This document shows positions 46,001 to 52,143 of a stretch of DNA of 63,690 nt, one piece after another (position 1 is the stretch's first letter; each line of letters opens with the position of its first letter). The notes under the pieces were generated by a model. It did not search any database. It was given only the letters and a program-made list of their open reading frames with translations, and had not been told where the DNA came from. Made by a program: the position numbers and the translations under genes. The stretch is from a virus. Where the stretch lies: IMG/VR virus record IMGVR_UViG_3300021963_000126, positions 1-63,690 of that record, one strand, 5' to 3'.

Positions 46001-46975
46001 GGATATGATTTTGAAATAATGGAAGATTTAAGAACAATTCGTATTGATCCAGATATTCCTTATAACGAAGGCGATCAAGTTATTATTACTAGTTTTACTG
46101 AACAAGTGGCTAGCCTTACAATTGGATATAAAATATTTAGAGATATTTTAGGCAGAACACATTATAAGAGATTGAGCTCTGCAGAAACTACATACCTAAC
46201 TGAAGCATTGTTACCTACATCTACAACAATTAAAGTTCATAATGGAGCAATATTACCAACACCTGCATTAGAATATAAAACACCCGGTGTAGTATTTGTT
46301 GCGGGAGAACGTATCGAATATTTAGAGAAACACGGAAATGTCCTATCTAAATTGCGTCGAGGAACATTGGGCACTGGAGTAAAAGAACAGTACGGAGTCG
46401 GAACTTGGGTAGTTGATCAAAGCAAGACCCAAACTATTCCATTTGCAGAATCTGTTATCACACAAACATTCACTAATACTAGTGTTATAAGCACATTTAC
46501 TCTAACTCATAATAAATTTATATTTGCTAACGATGTTAAACCACACGATGCTATAGAAATATTTGTTGGCGGAGTAAAATTAGAAAAGCCGTTGCAAACT
46601 GGTAACTACCGTGTAATACATGACGGGACTTTATCGTTTGACTCGGGTGTAAATGATACAATTTTAGAACCGGATTTTACAATTACAACCAGCACACAAA
46701 CATTTGGAACTATGTATACAGTCAGCTTGTTAAAACCAGTTGATCCGCATTTAACTATATCTGTAGTACAACGTAGATCAACAACTTGGTATGATATAGT
46801 TCCTCCAAGTTTTACAGCTTCCTTATTTGATCAAAATACTGTACCTGCTACATTTATTAAACAACGAGAAGCTATTACCCCCGATCGATTCTCTTATGGA
46901 GGCGATTCTGTTTTACGTTTAGATGATGGAACCGCTCTATTATTAGATGACGGACGAGAAATTAAAGAGTATTAA
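34067..46975 (+). CDS. Giant gp7-position baseplate protein with an FG-GAP propeller
   Basis: A 4,302-residue protein in the slot of T4 gene 7 (1,032 residues, wedge initiator). The N-terminus (LLPSFLRTEKNNKFLSSTLD, then EKYQLEPALVVRTL and FREYYWLPSGPSA) is shared by very large structural proteins of T4-like marine phages. Residues about 1990-2465 contain seven FG-GAP-like repeats (for example ILIVGAPDYDDGNGSGKVFVY and IAVSAPQYNNGNGAVFVY), as in a seven-bladed integrin-type propeller. Residues 2860-3300 have G-x-G-Y-x-x-P beta repeats. Near residue 3505, MTTDNNHKWEWSGTTW is a fibre-type display motif. I infer one protein doing the work of gp7 and perhaps gp8, gp9 and gp10. No stop or frameshift is seen. 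Confidence 0.75.
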   Translation: MASRKSVNLLPSFLRTEKNNKFLSSTLDQLISPPEITRIDAYVGSKDTPSYRTGDEYLQESNPLREKYQLEPALVVRTLTRSIKKAFALDDLLNQVKVNGIDSSNIDRILNPKFYSYDPKINWDKFVNFREYYWLPSGPSAVEIAGRTLSPVTEFNIVDADDKIQFLFDAKTTSPTLTLYRGATYVFNVKSQHNFYIKYTNSVGSNDSVPLTNNGTKDGQIIFTVDWSAPERLFYVSNDDQLSTGNIFVKDPIDSTLIDIENEIVGKKHYTSGNNVTFIDGLKVRFSGTVIPETYKDNEYIVEGVGNAIKLIKFTDLDTPDVTADAYNSRFDGTNFDQFPFDNFKNIPLVPEYVTINRASKDLNPWSRYNRWFHSDVIREVAKANNQLVIYPAEYRATRPIVEFIPDLQLYKFGTTAIPNVDLIDTFTTNIFKTIEQEDGYDIDQITVEEGFRVVFNADSDPAIRGKVFKVNFARFGDRFKINLTQESDIPVVGTSVLIKKGIEHGGSSWFYNGITWVKGQQRTKRNQAPLFDLFDENGISYSSSEYTTDFKGNALFGYGVGTGPVDPVLGFPLAYRNTGIEGTYLFKNYFAIGSIQLVNADQSATISTAQTYFKINSDNGTTVSNIWLSVEPYEIPNVNGIYDTPLNLTNNPSNKNITEFTLTELSDHVRSMVSRDPEFKGDFPGVSNLKDLPFITRFGTKLITNINPLSFAQHFITDNDNSVINAMRLVGENYQTFKFNLIKTISDLNDNLSPIDALDEALRILNQNKTTTFPYYSSDMVPYGVSPVIRTYRITDSRKTKYALPPDASVTILSSRGLLVYLNTTQLIRGRDYKFDSYDANVEILVPIVRGDVITIKDYPTTDGNFVPPTPSKLGLYPAYEPAIFEDDSYINGPKTVIQGHDGSITIAFGDYRDEILLEYEKRVYNNIGTEYRADIFDITAILPGVFRNSKFSYREVINPVLQDFLKWKSTFGVEIEKNLTFDVNEPKTYNYSSVKLSSGDYLPGNWRAIFKLYFDTDRPHIAPWEMLGFSVKPAWWESEYGPAPYTSGNTKLWEDLKLGKIAQGTRKGFDLNYARPDLINILPVDSYGNPIPIRNWGILNANSSVDGITNNWKFGDMGPAETAWRRSSYWPFALQIISALTNPATYTALMFDTSRIVKNAVDKLVYSNDNLPINSSKVILPYETINGQKQFASGYSVIVIEAGLIKNSNYIKNLKLELTNAEFNLMNKVGGFVSKDKLEVVIDSVNPNSINPGILLPTEDYSIHFNVSNPIDTIEISGVIVQKVQGNYIVRGYDKTNSYFKINAPIRQQVDPYITVGAISEDYTVWSPNTFYSIGQVILNDNVFYRVSSNHSSGLIFDTLNSQKLSTLPTVGGITAQLSTGFDDTETTIPYGTLYQTPQEVVDFLLGYSRYLTNKGFVFDEYSKELGELLDWKLSIKEFLFWTTQNWNEANIITLSPFASKIKLTTKNAVVDNVFNPYYEYSIYKANGAPFPYSDISLSREDGFCTISTDNELEGIFYAKLRLVQKEHAIILNNLSRFNDVIYDTATGYRQRRIRLIGFRTANWNGNFVSPGFVYDDVKITPWGPYTDYTAGDVVEYAGKYYSLIRSSAGEETFDFSKWYKLDNKPTAQLIPNFEYKINQFEDFYSLDIDNFDIGQQQLAQHLIGYSSRVYLDNIFLNPIAQYKFFQGFIREKGTLNALKKLERASVHNLQGNIEFNEEWAFRIGTFGAFAALDEIEFPLNELDFVDNSQIVKFVEKAPNISYDPTNYITPDKFTIKNPEIDILNLFDTVPPSTNEELLVLPYAGYATLEDVDYTVVSKSELISGPVNSNIKVGDTVWVGFDDNEDWGIYRYSRLPIAVKQVYSYRDGEQISFITDKNHGLKVGDVVAVVRFSDTLDRTYVISEINRLDEFVVDYTGSIPDFVSQFGLLFKFVSSRFETFDDIINTTYLADFRQGKKVWIDNNISGNWEVYEKTNNYFISRLPNVIDYDYARYGQVVKAEENSNILIVGAPDYDDGNGSGKVFVYTNVNGVLTQLFYYGVNRFLNQYYNNNLSPAPKGGFGSAIEYDPIDGYIIASAPYASYIRSETSGNTRFVLSTAPTSSYQKEGLVVISSVNLANNGETRYFTLSCSEPENGLEFGKSLYVTNTATHKLLFVGAPGKSYNAGAVYFYDLAIVKSVPDVLTFDNNLTTFDKNTCLFDAVGAVKIDTNVTATSQIKLPTPPIVSAGSRFGEVISGNNLGTRIAVSAPQYNNGNGAVFVYRKSSTVNSYTLIQTLLHSDVAHGGKFPLYSRFGASVSMTDDGNWLIVSADLADDKNVEKGKVAIYKWSTSLNLFVFSQLLQNPSSTRGLKFGHKVETDKSGEILVVSAQGPNYFYGLTYDDGSTTFDAESTNFGAVINDSGSAYVYNRYNDKFIYATELFDYQVDAGSFYGADIAVTRNYVYVGAPLDITTGTTRGGQVFAWNAIDPLANTWKLIRQQSNLVDTRNIKSIKTIDSFNEQVLDYLEIYDPIKGFIPSPAENELRYKSLFDPAVYNTGTNTKVNIDITSYWGKEHVGELWWDLSAVKYMLYEQGNIDYRRNLWGSLFPGASIDVYEWIESDFIPSEWGLSADTTAGIALGISGTPKHLDDSVYVEEQIYSPISGQLISKYYFWVKNSILVPSRQGRNISANEVAGYIEDPKGYGLRYLQVHSANSLSVVNTKETLVNERILLNIQLNNSDSNKHSDWLLIEEGSANSLPNPLLEKKFVDSLLGRDSLGNVVPDPSLTERQKYGIQIRPRQSMFKDRLEALRNLISYVNAIFVNNLITDFYNLSTLNLKDEIPPITSRAYDLIVEDLEKKLTISTKELVQAEFTAVLTDGKITNVNIINSGHGYGKLDPIAYNQAGEPILWHGPDITIDNDTNGAIINTEINSVGSIINVIIKNSGKNYNTPPVLVVRPYTLIVQTDSDSKGRWTKYALINGDWEKIQTQSYDTTLYWDYIDWVSPNYNPNQAISATLDQIYQIPEIEVATNEYIKINNNGANRFIILKKVEPGTLGTYNNNFDIMYSEKGTIKIKDSIWKLSDSQLGFDQISPYDDTFFDQTPDVELEKIIYALKNDLFTDNLKVYWNKFFFAGVKYALTEQKFIDWAFKTSFINVKNIAGELNQRPIYKFQDSQWYENYLDEIKPFHTKVRNYKLSYSVTDPSLTFATDFDLPGVYDKTIGKFKPLSAVDIEAQQYPYKGWFDNYKLHLDRIILVNAGKGYTETPQVQVIPALGETVTRPAIVRAVLSGGSILDFEILDSGEGYITNPTILFVGGGGADYTPAKATAVMSNGKIRTNLISLKFDRISTNREVGSKLATDQFTVVGNENEFVLSWPALYDKTNITLKDNGIIVLSSNYILENFSSKVNGYSKQFTRLILNYTPDLGHIISITYPKSLKIYQAFDRIQDYYNPLPGMPGKDITTGFSQLMKGVEYPGTEISTQAFDNSYPWDGDPWGEIPWDILNYSVTGYIPTRANLPSSYSGSIGDSYMTTDNNHKWEWSGTTWIDRGEINKDLDTLIDGGNFIKTLAGGFATAAGTTATDVILDGDEFISPYRSHAPEESIPGEVHDSLAIDVFTRRSSGSGMIYTLVQDVVAGQPTTIQLTIKPPNYDSVTVTLNHTLLQPRVDYSINFLDNSLFVVQKAVGGTLEVTYMEFGGTGFLSKDSAVVEGEAEGAVIGSCAFRDVKSVFVSVNGVRIYPQGTFYAQLQYFELTKADAKNSARAKVTVYGLGIGEPNTITAIFFNGDKKFSEIKEQVWLNLDNNNRDVALSQPPGLLGPASANSIVELNRRRLVPPNTTYYEITNLSQTQFDINTRKVYPANSFDNTIIEVYKNGIKLSIGQYELNQYYNRVEFADNFFNLGDVLAITSIVDYDYVIRGNVLTISERVDITGSNRFNVLNEPGYDGVTYLRAITFTNQDNSFIRTEVYEANSSRIYKLTRVVVNDNFVWVSIGDKVLTSGYDFEIMEDLRTIRIDPDIPYNEGDQVIITSFTEQVASLTIGYKIFRDILGRTHYKRLSSAETTYLTEALLPTSTTIKVHNGAILPTPALEYKTPGVVFVAGERIEYLEKHGNVLSKLRRGTLGTGVKEQYGVGTWVVDQSKTQTIPFAESVITQTFTNTSVISTFTLTHNKFIFANDVKPHDAIEIFVGGVKLEKPLQTGNYRVIHDGTLSFDSGVNDTILEPDFTITTSTQTFGTMYTVSLLKPVDPHLTISVVQRRSTTWYDIVPPSFTASLFDQNTVPATFIKQREAITPDRFSYGGDSVLRLDDGTALLLDDGREIKEY

Positions 46976-46987
46976 AGGATTATAAAA

Positions 46988-48274
46988 ATGGCCGCAATTT
47001 CACAACTACCAAGAACAACTTCAATAACAGGTAACTCCCTCTTTATTGTCACTGAAAACGGAGTATCAAAAGTAGTTTCCTTTGATTTTATCAAAGCAAA
47101 TATAACTGGATTTTCTGGATCTTTTGGATTCCAAGGAAGTGCAGGACTACAAGGATTTGTAGGATCAGCTGGTTTAGGTTATACAGGTAGTACAGGACCA
47201 AAAGGTGACACTGGTTCTCCTGGCGGTTATACAGGTAGTGCAGGCCGGGGACTTGTTGGATATATAGGAAGTCCAGGGTTTATTGGACGAGACGGCTATG
47301 TAGGAAGTGAAGGACCTAGAGCGTATACAGGTAGTCAAGGCCCGGCAGGTGAATTTGCAGGTATGGGCTATGTAGGCAGTCAGGGAACTCAAGGTAATCT
47401 AGGTTATACAGGCAGCGCCAGTAGTGTAATAAATTTATCTGGGTTAAGCCAAAGCATAATTCCTTCTGCTGCATTGGCGTTTGATATAGGTACTACAACT
47501 ACTTTTTGGAGAACTGGATATTTTTCCGCAGTAGTTGCAAATTATGTCGTCGACTACCTTGGCAATTCTTTAGTGGGCGGAGCTAACGGTTATACAGGTA
47601 GTAGGGGCGGCGGCTTCGTTGGTAGTGCAGGTCCACAGGGTGATCCTGGTTCGCCCGGCGGTTATACCGGCAGTGCAGGTACAGCAGTGGCGTATGTAGG
47701 TAGTCAAGGTGCTGCCGGCAGTCCTGGCGGTTTTATGGGCAGTAGGGGCTATATTGGTAGTCAAGGATATGCCGGATCGACTGGTCAAGGATTTGTTGGT
47801 AGTAAAGGTTACTCTGGCAGTTTTGGATTTGTGGGTAGTTTAGGACCTGTAGGGTATACAGGAAGTCCTGGTACCGGCGGCGGTGGAGTTGGATTAACCA
47901 GCAGACAAACTTTGTCCGGAGTTACTGGATCGTTAGCAAATAGTGCAACTGGAACATTTACAATTAACGGATATAAATCATATGCATTACTTAAAGTTCA
48001 AACGAGTGCGGCAGCATGGGTAAGAATATATTCAAGTTTAGCCGCTCAAGCAAGTGATGCAAGTCGTACTAGCTTTACTGAACCTCTTCCTGGTAGCGGA
48101 GTAATTGCAGAAATTATTACAACGGCTGCTGCCACTCAGTTAATAACTCCGGCAGCAATAGGATTTAACGATGATAGTCCTGCAGCCAGCACAATCTATT
48201 TACGAGTAACAAATCAAAGTGGTTCAACAGCGGCTATTACTGTTACATTAACAACATTACAACTTGAGGCTTAA
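46988..48274 (+). CDS. Collagen-like tail fibre protein
   Basis: A 428-residue fibre. The first 40 residues are a likely attachment domain (ISQLPRTTSITGNSLFIVTE). Two collagen-like Gly-X-Y blocks follow (about residues 40-145 and 200-300), with a repeating G-Y-T/V-G-S motif. They are separated by a short globular part (about 150-195). The C-terminal 125 residues form a beta-rich tip (LLKVQTSAAAWVRIYSSLAA, then EPLPGSGVIAEIITTAA). Trimeric collagen-like shafts are common in phage fibres. The gene is just downstream of the giant baseplate protein, where T4 has its baseplate pins and fibres. ATG has AAAGGA. Confidence 0.75.
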   Translation: MAAISQLPRTTSITGNSLFIVTENGVSKVVSFDFIKANITGFSGSFGFQGSAGLQGFVGSAGLGYTGSTGPKGDTGSPGGYTGSAGRGLVGYIGSPGFIGRDGYVGSEGPRAYTGSQGPAGEFAGMGYVGSQGTQGNLGYTGSASSVINLSGLSQSIIPSAALAFDIGTTTTFWRTGYFSAVVANYVVDYLGNSLVGGANGYTGSRGGGFVGSAGPQGDPGSPGGYTGSAGTAVAYVGSQGAAGSPGGFMGSRGYIGSQGYAGSTGQGFVGSKGYSGSFGFVGSLGPVGYTGSPGTGGGGVGLTSRQTLSGVTGSLANSATGTFTINGYKSYALLKVQTSAAAWVRIYSSLAAQASDASRTSFTEPLPGSGVIAEIITTAAATQLITPAAIGFNDDSPAASTIYLRVTNQSGSTAAITVTLTTLQLEA

Positions 48275-48276
48275 AA

Positions 48277-49953
48277 ATGTCTAATTTACGAGAATATGTA
48301 ATAACTCTACATAAACATGAAGACCTTGATGAGTTTTACCTAGATATGGAAACACTTCGTACAACTATGTACGGAGTTATGCCAGAGCGAGCAGTAGACT
48401 GTTTTGAGCGCCGGCCGATTAGTAGAAATACTCATTATAAATTAACAGCCGATGAAGTAGAAGAATTAAAAAAAGATCCGAGGATACTAGCAATTGAATT
48501 ATCAATGGCCGAAAGAGGCATTGAAGCAAGACCGTTTTTTACTCAAACAAACCCATATTGGGATAAAAGTAATACCATAAACAACGGTCACCGAAATTGG
48601 GGACTATATAGATGTACTCGTTCAGGACAAATTACAGGGTGGGGATCTGATAATACTCCTAACAAGTCAGGAACAGTAACTACAACTTCGAGCGGAAAAA
48701 ATGTAGATGTAATTATATCTGACGGTCATTTTGATCCAGCTCATCCAGAGTATGCAGTTAATTCGGACGGAACTGGTGGAAGTCGAGTTAATCAATTTAA
48801 TTGGTTTACATATCTTCCTGAAGTTAGAGGAACGGCCGCTGGCGTGTATACATATACGCCTTATTTTAATGTACTTAATAAAACTAATGAAGAAAATAAT
48901 CACGGGGCGCATGTAGCCGGAACTGCGTGTGGTAATACTCAAGGATGGGCAAGGGACGCTACTATATACAACATAAATCCTTATGCTTCAAACCCAAATG
49001 CTAATGCTACTGGTGACTTCCATTTTGATTATATTAGACAATTTCATTTACAAAAAGCCATTAATCCTGAAACAGGATTAAAAAATCCAACAATAGTTAA
49101 TTGTAGTTGGGGGAATACTATTGGTATCAACATATCAGATATTCAAAAACTTTTTCATCGAGGAGTTACAACTGATAATCCAACGATGCAAAATTGTATA
49201 GATGCAGGTTTTGGTCTTGCTGTTGATCCTGATACAGGTGACGACCAAGTCATACTTCCAATCCTAGTTAGCAGTGTTGAAGCAGATGTTAATGATTGTA
49301 TTGCCGCAGGAATTATTCTAATAGGCGCTGCCGGAAATGATGGAATGCGTGGTACAAGATCATCTTTAGATTCGTCATATGGGGACTATATTTTATTCAC
49401 ATATGCCGGTAGCACATATTTAAATTATTATGGACGAGGCCATAGCCCTGGTTCATATATGATAACTGTCGGTGCATCAGACAGCACTTCAGCTGAATAT
49501 AAAGCTGATTTCAGTAACTGTGGTCCTAACATTGATATATTTGCTCCAGGCACATTTATTATAAGTTCTGTTAACAATATTAACAGTTGGGGAGGAACCT
49601 GGGACTTTAGAGATACTGAACGATTCCATTCAAAAATAAGTGGAACCAGCATGGCTAGTCCTCAAGTGGCAGGAGTAATTGCCTGTGTAGCAGAAACTTA
49701 TCCCAAATTTAATCAGACTGATATGTTAACATATTTGCAAAAATCAGGTGAAACAAACAGCATGGGTGATAGTGGAAATTATCCAAATGATAATTCTGAT
49801 CTACAAGGTGCGCCTAATTTGTATCTAAAATATAAACTTGAAAGGCCAGTTGATGGATTAATGTATCCAAGATCTAATACTCTTTACAGACCTACGTCTG
49901 GACAAGTTTATCCCCGACCTAGAGTATATCGCTTTGGCAAAAATCCTCAATAA
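48277..49953 (+). CDS. Subtilisin-like serine protease (S8) in the virion gene cluster
   Basis: A 558-residue protein with an intact subtilase core. The catalytic Asp is D149 in VDVIISDGHFD, the His is H209 in NNHGAHVAGT, the Ser is S458 in SGTSMASPQVAG, and the oxyanion Asn is N354 in GAAGNDG. Residues 1-90 look like a prodomain or attachment region (LREYVITLHKHEDLDEFY, with LTADEVEELKKDPRILAIEL typical of inhibitor-type propeptides). There is no signal peptide. A 50-residue Pro/Arg/Tyr-rich tail ends the protein. It lies between two fibre genes, so it probably acts in or on the virion: fibre maturation or digestion of host surface protein. The substrate cannot be told from sequence. Confidence 0.9.
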   Translation: MSNLREYVITLHKHEDLDEFYLDMETLRTTMYGVMPERAVDCFERRPISRNTHYKLTADEVEELKKDPRILAIELSMAERGIEARPFFTQTNPYWDKSNTINNGHRNWGLYRCTRSGQITGWGSDNTPNKSGTVTTTSSGKNVDVIISDGHFDPAHPEYAVNSDGTGGSRVNQFNWFTYLPEVRGTAAGVYTYTPYFNVLNKTNEENNHGAHVAGTACGNTQGWARDATIYNINPYASNPNANATGDFHFDYIRQFHLQKAINPETGLKNPTIVNCSWGNTIGINISDIQKLFHRGVTTDNPTMQNCIDAGFGLAVDPDTGDDQVILPILVSSVEADVNDCIAAGIILIGAAGNDGMRGTRSSLDSSYGDYILFTYAGSTYLNYYGRGHSPGSYMITVGASDSTSAEYKADFSNCGPNIDIFAPGTFIISSVNNINSWGGTWDFRDTERFHSKISGTSMASPQVAGVIACVAETYPKFNQTDMLTYLQKSGETNSMGDSGNYPNDNSDLQGAPNLYLKYKLERPVDGLMYPRSNTLYRPTSGQVYPRPRVYRFGKNPQ

Positions 49954-49994
49954 CAGCTCCCATGCACAGGTAGTTTATGATACTAATTTAATCG

Positions 49995-50002
49995 GATAAA
50001 TA
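49995..50002 (+). promoter_or_regulatory. Late promoter placed for a leaderless mRNA (GATAAATA)
   Basis: GATAAATA, then five bases, then ATG. The T4 rule puts the start at 50008, exactly the A of the start codon of the 218-residue gene. No ribosome binding site lies in the five bases. Confidence 0.65.
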
Positions 50003-50007
50003 TCACT

Positions 50008-50664
50008 ATGGAAAATAATAAAAATTCAGAAAATCAAGTTAAAACTGAACCGCAAACGCCGCCTAACGAGCAAGGCAATGTAAGATTACAGGGCCATATA
50101 AAGATCTTTAATCCAGAAACTAAAGAAGTTTTTGTAGATAAACGTAATGCTATTCATTATGAAAATTTTAGTATTGCTTTAGCTAGTGGAGTTAGTAATC
50201 AAGAATCTGGTGTTATTGCAGAAATGGCTTTTGGAAACGGCGGTAGTAGGATTGATCCTACAGGAATTATCACCTATCTTACTCCAAACGTAACAGGTAG
50301 TGCCGCGGCATTATACAACCAAACTTATTATAAAATTGTTGATGCAAGAAATTTTAATTCAAGCGATCCTAGTAGAAATTTTATGGAAGTTCGACACGTT
50401 GCTGGCACAAATTATAGTGATGTTCTAGTAAGTTGTTTACTAGATTTTGGAGAACCTAACGATCAATCTGCATTTGATAACGCCACCAATCAAGATGGTG
50501 CATATGTCTTTGACGAGTTAGGACTTAAAAGTTATAATTCAAACGGACCAAATACAGGTTTATTATTAACCCATGTTATTTTTCACCCGGTTCAAAAATC
50601 CCTTAATAGATTAATTCAGATAGACTACACTATTAGGGTGCAAAGTTTATCTAGCGGAGCATAA
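50008..50664 (+). CDS. Conserved virion structural protein of the fibre region
   Basis: A 218-residue protein. A disordered N-terminus (about 25 residues, Asn/Lys/Pro-rich) leads into GHIKIFNPETKEVFVDKRNA, then HYENFSIALASG and FGNGGSRIDPTGIITYLTPN. FDELGLKSYN and THVIFHPVQKSLNRLIQIDY end the protein. This is a pattern I recognise from T4-like cyanophage structural clusters, where function is not assigned. Its promoter predicts a leaderless late mRNA, separate from the run-through operon. It probably connects or anchors the following fibre genes, which is inference from position. Confidence 0.65.
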   Translation: MENNKNSENQVKTEPQTPPNEQGNVRLQGHIKIFNPETKEVFVDKRNAIHYENFSIALASGVSNQESGVIAEMAFGNGGSRIDPTGIITYLTPNVTGSAAALYNQTYYKIVDARNFNSSDPSRNFMEVRHVAGTNYSDVLVSCLLDFGEPNDQSAFDNATNQDGAYVFDELGLKSYNSNGPNTGLLLTHVIFHPVQKSLNRLIQIDYTIRVQSLSSGA

Positions 50665-50666
50665 TA

Positions 50667-52139
50667 GTGTCGTATTCAGTACCATATACTAACTCTACAA
50701 AAGATCCTATCATAGTAGCTGATAGCACTATTAATCACGATACCAGTATCAATTTAGTAGGAAAAAATGCATCTGGTTACGGACAATCAGTTGCTGAAAA
50801 TTTCTTACATATTTTAGAAAGTTTTGCAAATGTAACTCCTCCCCTGGCACCAGTTGAAGGTCAATTATGGTACGATACTGGCCTTCCGACTAATAAAATT
50901 TTAAAAGTGTACGACGGCGCAAATTGGTTTCCTGCCAACGGCGTACATCAAACAAGCGAAGAACCTCAATTCAAAAAAACAGGCGATGTATGGGTAGCTA
51001 CTTCTACTGGCCAAGTTAAAATTTGGAATGGCACAACATGGATTTTGATTGGTCCGACTACTACAAGTGGTTTAAAGAATGGCATATATGTAGAACAAAT
51101 TTTAGATAATCTAGGACAGAATGCTGTTTATCATACAGTTGTTATTAGTTACGTAAATGATAATGCTATAACTATAGTGTCACAGGATCAATTTACTCCT
51201 AACCCTTCTATTTTAGGATTTTCTACTTTATATCCAGGTCTTAATGTAAGCACACGAACATTTGGTACAGTTCAAGCAAAGTTAATAGGATTATCTAATT
51301 CTGCACTTAATCTTCAAGTTTCTGAAACAGTTGAACCAATACCTGCTGATAACTTTTTAAGAAATGATGTTGCCGGCCAATCGTCGAGAACAATTCAGGG
51401 TTTTATTAATATTTCAAGTAATGCAGGATTAAGAATAGGTGCAGTAACTCAGACAGTATTACTAGAAAGACAAGGAAATGATGCAGTCCTTTCAAATAGG
51501 ACTAGTGGTGCAAAGATACATTTGTCTATTGTTAAAAGTGGTTTACTAAAACAAATAGTTTCAGTTGATGGCAATACACAACGAGTAGGAATTAATAACA
51601 ATGCTCCTACAAAAACGTTAGATGTCAACGGAGATGCAAGGATAGATGGTAAAACTTCAATTACATCTGCAGATGTTGAAGCATTATCTGTAACAGGCGG
51701 TGTTAAAATTAGTGGAGCACTTACAGTAACAAATGCTGTATTTGTCGGCAATAATTTAACAGTAGCCGGAAAAACAACAATAGGCCAAGGCGGGTCAAAT
51801 GGTATCGGCATTGAACCAATTAGTTCACATAATTGGGACATTGGTTCAGCTAATAAACCTTTTAGAACAGTATACGCAGACAATTTTTCAACTACTGCAA
51901 CATCATTCTCAATGGTCGCAACAGGTATGATTTTACCGTTTGCAGGAACTGCAACACCTGACGGGTGGTTAGTTTGTGATGGGTCACTTGCTCTTAAATC
52001 GTCTTATAAGAATCTATACGATGTTATAGGAGATCAATTTGGAACAGGATCAGCAACTGAATTTGTATTGCCGGCAATTCCAGTAACGGTAACAGCTAAT
52101 TTTACCCCTGCTAATATAAATTATTTTATAAAGTTTTAA
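50667..52139 (+). CDS. Tail fibre protein with tail-collar tip (paralogue 1)
   Basis: A 490-residue fibre starting at GTG, with GGAG 7 nt upstream. The N-terminal module (about residues 1-95) contains NLVGKNASGYGQSVAENFLH, then APVEGQLWYD, shared with the next three genes. The middle has a beta-helical fibre segment with the DVNGDARIDGK motif. The C-terminus is a phage tail-collar domain (MILPFAGTATPDGWLVCDG). Collar tips trimerise and can bind receptors. Its start is 2 nt after the upstream stop, so translation is coupled. Confidence 0.75.
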   Translation: MSYSVPYTNSTKDPIIVADSTINHDTSINLVGKNASGYGQSVAENFLHILESFANVTPPLAPVEGQLWYDTGLPTNKILKVYDGANWFPANGVHQTSEEPQFKKTGDVWVATSTGQVKIWNGTTWILIGPTTTSGLKNGIYVEQILDNLGQNAVYHTVVISYVNDNAITIVSQDQFTPNPSILGFSTLYPGLNVSTRTFGTVQAKLIGLSNSALNLQVSETVEPIPADNFLRNDVAGQSSRTIQGFINISSNAGLRIGAVTQTVLLERQGNDAVLSNRTSGAKIHLSIVKSGLLKQIVSVDGNTQRVGINNNAPTKTLDVNGDARIDGKTSITSADVEALSVTGGVKISGALTVTNAVFVGNNLTVAGKTTIGQGGSNGIGIEPISSHNWDIGSANKPFRTVYADNFSTTATSFSMVATGMILPFAGTATPDGWLVCDGSLALKSSYKNLYDVIGDQFGTGSATEFVLPAIPVTVTANFTPANINYFIKF

Positions 52140-52143
52140 GATT

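Noticed and set aside
47140-47890. Short DNA repeats (tatacaggtagt type) that could look like CRISPR or satellite DNA
   Set aside because: They are in-frame Gly-X-Y codons of the collagen-like fibre with irregular spacing and no spacers.
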